In this document: positions 59,316 to 64,000 of the stretch, piece by piece
Numbering within the stretch: position 1 is the first letter of the stretch
How the letters are laid out: each line of letters starts with the position of its first letter
Assembly: GCA_029851415.1 (NCBI GenBank)
Contig: CM056742.1
Coordinates: forward strand, 134,156,715-134,220,714
Source: Eretmocerus hayati
Taxonomy: Eukaryota; Arthropoda; Insecta; Hymenoptera; Aphelinidae
DNA length: 64,000 nucleotides
Direction of reading: 5' to 3'
The notes under the pieces: model-generated
Seen by the model: the letters and a program-made list of their open reading frames with translations, nothing else
Databases searched by the model: none
Told to the model about the DNA's origin: nothing
Program-made: the position numbers and the translations under genes

Positions 59316-61373
59316 GATGACTTGTATACCTCACCGATGATTGTCTTCTATATACTTACGAGTAACTCCAGGTGTTCAACTTTTATCTTTGCTGCCATAC
59401 AGTCTGATATCGATCCCTCCAGACTGTAAAACATTCGAGCTAAGACATTTGGCTAGACATAGCATTTTGGAGGTAATCCCAATGTAAAAGAAACTTCTGT
59501 ATATTATAATCATAAGAAATCCTTGAAGAATAAATTCAGCTGGAATGAACAACTTCATGAAACATCCTATCAATTTATTGAAAGTGACTTTCTTTTTACC
59601 GGATCCACTAGGATTTGTTGATTGAATAGTGAATTCTACTGAATACAAAAGCGACTCCGTTTGCCGTAAACCGTTAGCTCTAGGGGAATGTCACAACTGA
59701 TTCATAAATTAACGTTGTCACTGATCGTTAAGGCGCGGCTTATACTTACTGATACATTCGTTCCATTTTTGGACGATGTGATAGGAGAATCAGCGGACTT
59801 CACTGTTCACTAATTTCAAGGAATTACATATTCGCTCAGCTCGCTCATTGAATATACAGCTGAGAGGTCGGTCGACAATGGCGTAACCCATGAGTAATGG
59901 AGAGATGTGCAAGTTGTAAGTGTTTTTATTAATACAATTACATCTCTTTGAATCTAGTGAGAGTGAACTGTGAAATAAGCGATAATAAAGTACTTGAAGT
60001 GTCAAAGATGGATTTTATCTCATTCATTCATTCAAAAAGGGTTTGGTAATCTAACAAGCAAACATTTTTAAGTGATGACAAGAAATTTCACTGAGAAAAG
60101 TCTTGTTGATCAAGAGCTCATTGGCGGTGACGAGGAGTAAAACTTTTCACCTATGAGGACTTTTCGGCGGACTCGATCAATATTGACGTAGGAATTATTC
60201 ATCTAAAATGGATAAAAATAGCGTTGATTCAAACTACTGTTCTAGAGAGGTGCCTAAAACAATCTTTTTCATACCAGACCAGCATATTATGTATGATAGT
60301 TGATTGAAAAGCAATTTAGCGGAAGCAGAATGCTAGACTTACTGAAAACTTGACCTCATTAGTGTCATCTAGAAATGATGTTCTCAACGAACCAACTAGA
60401 ATGCAAGTTCTCCAGCATGAATTCACTCATGAGTTTCACAAAAACAAAGTGAAATTCGAGACTTTGTATACTTTTGAAATAGTTGTGTCATACATTCCAC
60501 TCAAAATAAAAAAACCGAGGAAAATATAGTTTCATAAATCATTTTTTATTAAGATTACAGATTTTTCTAAATTTTTCTTAGATACGAAACTGACTCTTGA
60601 AGAAAAGGTCAGGAAAGTTCGGGGCATAGTAATGGAATCGGAAAAGCATGATCTTGAACGTTGTAATAATGTTACAATATATTTATGATTTATTAAATAA
60701 ATCCAACTTTTAGACGAATCATTGCAAGTATAATTATGATGTTGAGAGAATTTAATTTTGTCTGTATCAATCCACCCTGTAACGAGGCTGTAAAATCTCC
60801 ATGAATGTGTGGTTAGCCTCAAAGTTAGAAAATGATTTGACCTAAACAAATCAAATATGTGGAAACGTGAGACTGTTCTTCGAGATCCCAAGAGATGATT
60901 CCTCAATCAATTTTGCTTTTTGTTGCAGTCTGTAACGGCGATCGAAGTCGCGATGGACATCGAGATTGACTCCATCTGAACAAGAGAAATATATAACATC
61001 ACCTCAGACGATATTGTCTCTAATGCTGTTCTCGGCGCGGAAAATTCCAGATCATTCTGATACTCGGACCTGCTGATACTGAATGATGGGAAGTTTCAGA
61101 CTCACATCCATAACTTATTGACTCCCGTGAGTACTTGTATACGGTACATAAATTGACTTTCTCACGGTTGAAATTGATTCTAACCTATCACTTATCTGCT
61201 ATTCCATCGAAAGTAGTGAAAAAAGAGATATTCAAAGTTCATCAAATTTACACTCAGGAATCAGATAACACAGATGTCCCCTGGGAACACCTCGAGCCGA
61301 CATACCATTGCATTATCAGTCAGAGCATTTCATCTAAGATATTCTTAAATCCAGACTTTTTAAAAACAAAACT
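59316..61373. other. Intergenic region between F-box genes 2 and 3, no recognisable gene
   Basis: Minus-strand frames at 59,376-59,648 (90 codons, one hydrophobic stretch) and 60,532-60,906 (124 codons) are unrecognised. No repeats were seen. The last 40 bp before gene 3 resemble those before gene 2 ('gactttt' followed by 'aaaactATG'-like sequence), consistent with tandem duplication including the leader. Confidence 0.4.
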
Positions 61374-62642
61374 ATGGCTTCCGCATTATCCATCGTAGGC
61401 TTGAACGATTACTGCTTGTTGCACATTTTTAAATCCCTTAGCCTTTCTGAAAGACTGAAAATCGAATCAGTATGCATGAGATGGCAGAAAATTTGTTTTT
61501 TGTTATGGAAAGTGACTTTCTCGTTTGATGTGACAGATAAGAACCTAGAATACGAATTTAAATCTATCACAAATTCTGGAGAGATTCCGTCAGGAGATAT
61601 CAATGTTCCTCTGTGCAGATAAGTACTACCTAAATGTATGAATTACTTAACAAAAGTGAATCTATCAAGGGCTTTAGGTACACTATGTGTGTTTTGTGCA
61701 ATGGGCTGGAGAGAGCAATCACTAGGAATAAAAGAGAAATTGCCAAGAACCCTAAATAGCATTACTGATACTTTTTTGCATTGCCAAAATTTACAAGAGT
61801 TGTCACTGTGTCGTTGTGTAATGGAAGTTGATGATGAATACTTGAGTAAATTATTTCGAAACAACCAGAACTTGAGTTCTCTTACTCTATGCCGATATGA
61901 AAGTATTGGAAAATGTTTCACATATTTACCTTTGGATAAAATAGAACAAATTCATCTTCATTATTGTACGGTAGATGTTCAATTCATAAAACCAATCATG
62001 AAAAATGCTCTCAAGTTACATACATTAGCCATCCAAGTGGGCTTGGGATGCAGTTCTCAATTTAATCAATTAGAATTTTCTCCCGTAGTACCATTGAAAA
62101 TTTTGGAACTAAATTTAGAAGATCAAATTGGACCGAATCTTACTTCCGCTATTTGTAGACTCGAGAATTTAACAAGCTTGAGCTTGAGAGGAACTGCTCT
62201 GAACGACGCTCAATTAAATAAGATTGTGCTGGGTTGTGCAAAATTGGTTCGATTAAATCTTGGCAGAAATGATGACCTCACAGATATGATTTTTCAAAGT
62301 ATAAATTCCCTATCAAAGCTAAAAGTTCTCAGCCTTACTGCGATGAATAATTTGACAGATGCAGAAATTCAAAAATTGTTCAATAATTTACGAAAGTTGG
62401 ATGTTTCATTAACTAATTTCTCAGCAAGCGCGATTTTATCAGTCATAAAAAATTTGCAATGTCTAGAGCTCCTCATGGTTTGTTGTTGCAAACAGCTGAA
62501 AACTTGTTTTGTTAAGAGTGCTATTGATATTGTAAAACAGAGAGACAATAAAATTCCATTAAAAATTGAAGCATTTGGCACATACATCGATGTGGGACAA
62601 GTAGAGGATATGAGCTCATTGGTTAAAGCAATTTCACGCTAG
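61374..62642 (+). pseudogene. F-box / LRR gene 3, interrupted by one in-frame stop
   Basis: The ATG at 61,374 starts an F-box (LNDYCLLHIFKSL, then IESVCMRWQKI and LLWKVTF). After 82 codons a TAA (61,620-61,622) replaces the Gln codon found in gene 2 (LCKQVLLKC against LCR-stop-VLPKC). The same frame then continues without another break for 340 codons to TAG at 62,642, through the LRRs (SLSLRGTALNDAQL, KLKVLSLTAMNNLTD) and the family C-terminus. A single stop in an otherwise clean frame suggests a young null allele, a sequencing error, or stop-codon readthrough. An internal ATG at 61,638 could start an LRR-only protein lacking the F-box. Role as for gene 1 if expressed. Confidence 0.85.
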
Positions 62643-62798
62643 AAATTTATTAAAAACGACCGTTAAAAACAATACATATTGATTTGTTTTGAGCATTTAA
62701 AAATATCCTAAGTTGAACTCGCGATCGTGTCGCAACTTTTCCATGCAACGAGTACTATTAATATTATCAGGTCATTTAGAGAACTTGTGCTCGATATC

Positions 62799-62808
62799 AA
62801 TAAATAAA
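62799..62808 (+). terminator. Overlapping poly(A) signals AATAAATAAA, F-box gene 3
   Basis: Two overlapping AATAAA hexamers about 157 bp after the end of the gene 3 frame. Confidence 0.5.
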
Positions 62809-62809
62809 A

Positions 62810-63337
62810 CCTTGGATTCGACCGATGATTGGCTCATCAAAATTCATTTATCATCGCAGGAGAGCAAACGTGAAAAATCTTTCTTGAATAGGATCATAAG
62901 ATCAAATAAATAGAAAAAAAAAAGAAGGAAGAGTGAGAGGAGTTTTACTGGTGTGTTCAAGCCATATGTGAGACTGGACCATTTATTAGTTTTGGTTCAA
63001 CTGTAAGGGCAAATCTGATTTTTTGAGTGACTTTCAGCTTTGTAAATATTCTGTAAATATTTATAAATTTGAGTTATGTTCTCTTGAATCATGTAGGAAA
63101 TATCAGAATCTATTGTATCTGTACAAAATTCTAAGAAACTATGTCAACTCAAACAAAGTTTTGGGCGAAGTTGGTAAACATACGTGTACCTAGTATGAGA
63201 TGGTGACTCCAGATTTCAGTCTTCATCGATCAAAGAAATTGTAATCATGCAACCCCACTGCGCAGAGTGTGTGATTTATCTAAAATATGTGTAATAACCT
63301 TGATTTTTTTCTCTACTCCCGTATGTATGGTCAAAGA
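62810..63337. other. No recognisable gene
   Basis: AT-rich, short frames only. No repeat or RNA gene was seen. Confidence 0.4.
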
Positions 63338-63868
63338 AATAGTACATTTCGATACAAGGGTGTAAAAACTGTTTTTCGCGTCCGAGTGATGGGTTTCCGG
63401 CCCGAACCGCATGGGAGGGTCGGAATCATCACGAGGATGCAAAAAATAGGTGTTACTCTTGTGTATCGAATTATATACGTTTCGATAAAACTGTGAGTAA
63501 AAGTCGCCAAACTGTGCGCAAAGTACACTTTTACGCTCACAAGGAGTAGTCCAACCTTGCGGGTCCTAGATTTGTCTCAAACTCTGGGAATCATCTCCTT
63601 TTGGTAAAAAATGAAGGTATCTTGAAGGATTTGATCCCATGGGACTCCTACCCTGAGATATGGCGATGGAGATTACAGCATTGGTAGTATATCTATGTGT
63701 ACGACTTCTCAACATGGGTCTATATGGCCCCATATCTCAGGTTAGGAGTCCCATAGGATTAAATCCCTTAGATACCTCCATTTTATAAAAAAATAAAATA
63801 ATTCCCGAAGTTTGGGACGAATCCATGACCCACAAGGTTGGACCTCTCCTTATCAGTGTATCAAAATG
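63338..63868 (+). repeat. Hairpin repeat family, copy 2 (split by a MITE)
   Basis: 63,338-63,539 and 63,853-63,868 together align with 20,837-21,057. Within it 63,348-63,470 folds: 'ttcgatacaagggtgtaa' pairs with 'ttactcttgtgtatcgaa', and 'gcgtccgagtgatgg' with 'atcatcacgaggatgc'. The insertion at 63,540-63,852 lies in its right end. Confidence 0.65.
63540..63852. mobile_element. 313-bp MITE-like hairpin with TCA target duplication
   Basis: The ends CAAGGAG and CTCCTTA lead into inverted arms GTCCAACCTTG and CAAGGTTGGAC. The arms continue to pair through 'taggagtccca'/'tgggactccta'. TCA flanks it (63,537-63,539 and 63,853-63,855). Removing it plus one TCA leaves 'cttttacgctcagtgtatc', which aligns without gaps to the related uninterrupted copy ('cttttactagcagtgtatc'). 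The duplication is the complement of the TGA seen at 41,456, and the centre ('acatgggtctatatgg') resembles that element's centre, so both belong to one superfamily. Confidence 0.75.
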
Positions 63869-64000
63869 TGCAAAAGAAAAGATTTGGTTTATGCTTGATA
63901 AACGCTGTTTTCTGTTCATCTCCTTATTTAAGCTCTATATTCACAAGCTAATTAATTATAGGAATTATGATTATTATCTTATTATACGTTGGTTTCAATA

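Noticed and set aside
61135..61398. 87-codon plus-strand ORF overlapping the start of F-box gene 3
   Set aside because: It is in a different frame from the F-box gene and ends just inside it. No homology, so treated as a chance frame.

Overview
This window looks like insect (arthropod) nuclear DNA. It is AT-rich, with very long stretches that show no convincing gene. It holds decayed animal-type transposons, many palindromic miniature elements, minisatellites, and intronless F-box/LRR genes with AATAAA signals. There is no bacterial-style gene packing. A hymenopteran is my best guess, but nothing in the sequence proves the order. Only one gene appears fully intact.

Layout from the left. 1-180 is the end module of a repeat family that recurs at 17.7-18.0 and 29.8-30.0 kb. 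A weak tRNA-Ala-like sequence lies at 3.58 kb. 8.5-9.2 kb carries a broken Mutator-like (MULE) transposase. 9.28-14 kb holds pieces of an APE-type non-LTR retrotransposon: a long broken copy on the minus strand and two small fragments. 16-18 kb and 26.6-30.0 kb are two copies of one repeat family whose ends are conserved while the core is an unrelated minisatellite; each core also contains a second element. 20.8-21.7 kb is a cluster of hairpin elements. 23.5-24.5 and 32.9-33.5 kb are opposite-strand copies of another family.

The most striking object is 34,760-43,127. It is an 8.4-kb foldback element with about 2.6-kb inverted arms built of 88-bp tandem repeats and flanked by a 9-bp direct repeat (TTGCTCTAT). 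A 328-bp hairpin element with its own 3-bp target duplication sits inside the right arm. Beyond it are a nested TA-flanked hairpin element (43.5-44.7 kb), a candidate TATA promoter with a first exon (46.4 kb) and a nearly perfect 1-kb palindrome (50.9-51.9 kb).

The right end (55.5-62.6 kb) is a tandem cluster of three F-box/leucine-rich-repeat genes in the same orientation. The first is intact (435 codons). The second has an in-frame stop and a frameshift. The third has one in-frame stop. Such proteins usually act as substrate receptors of SCF ubiquitin ligases, so the cluster looks like a locally duplicated family with decaying members. A further hairpin element with a TCA target duplication closes the window at 63.5-63.9 kb; its empty site can be read from a related repeat at 20.8 kb.
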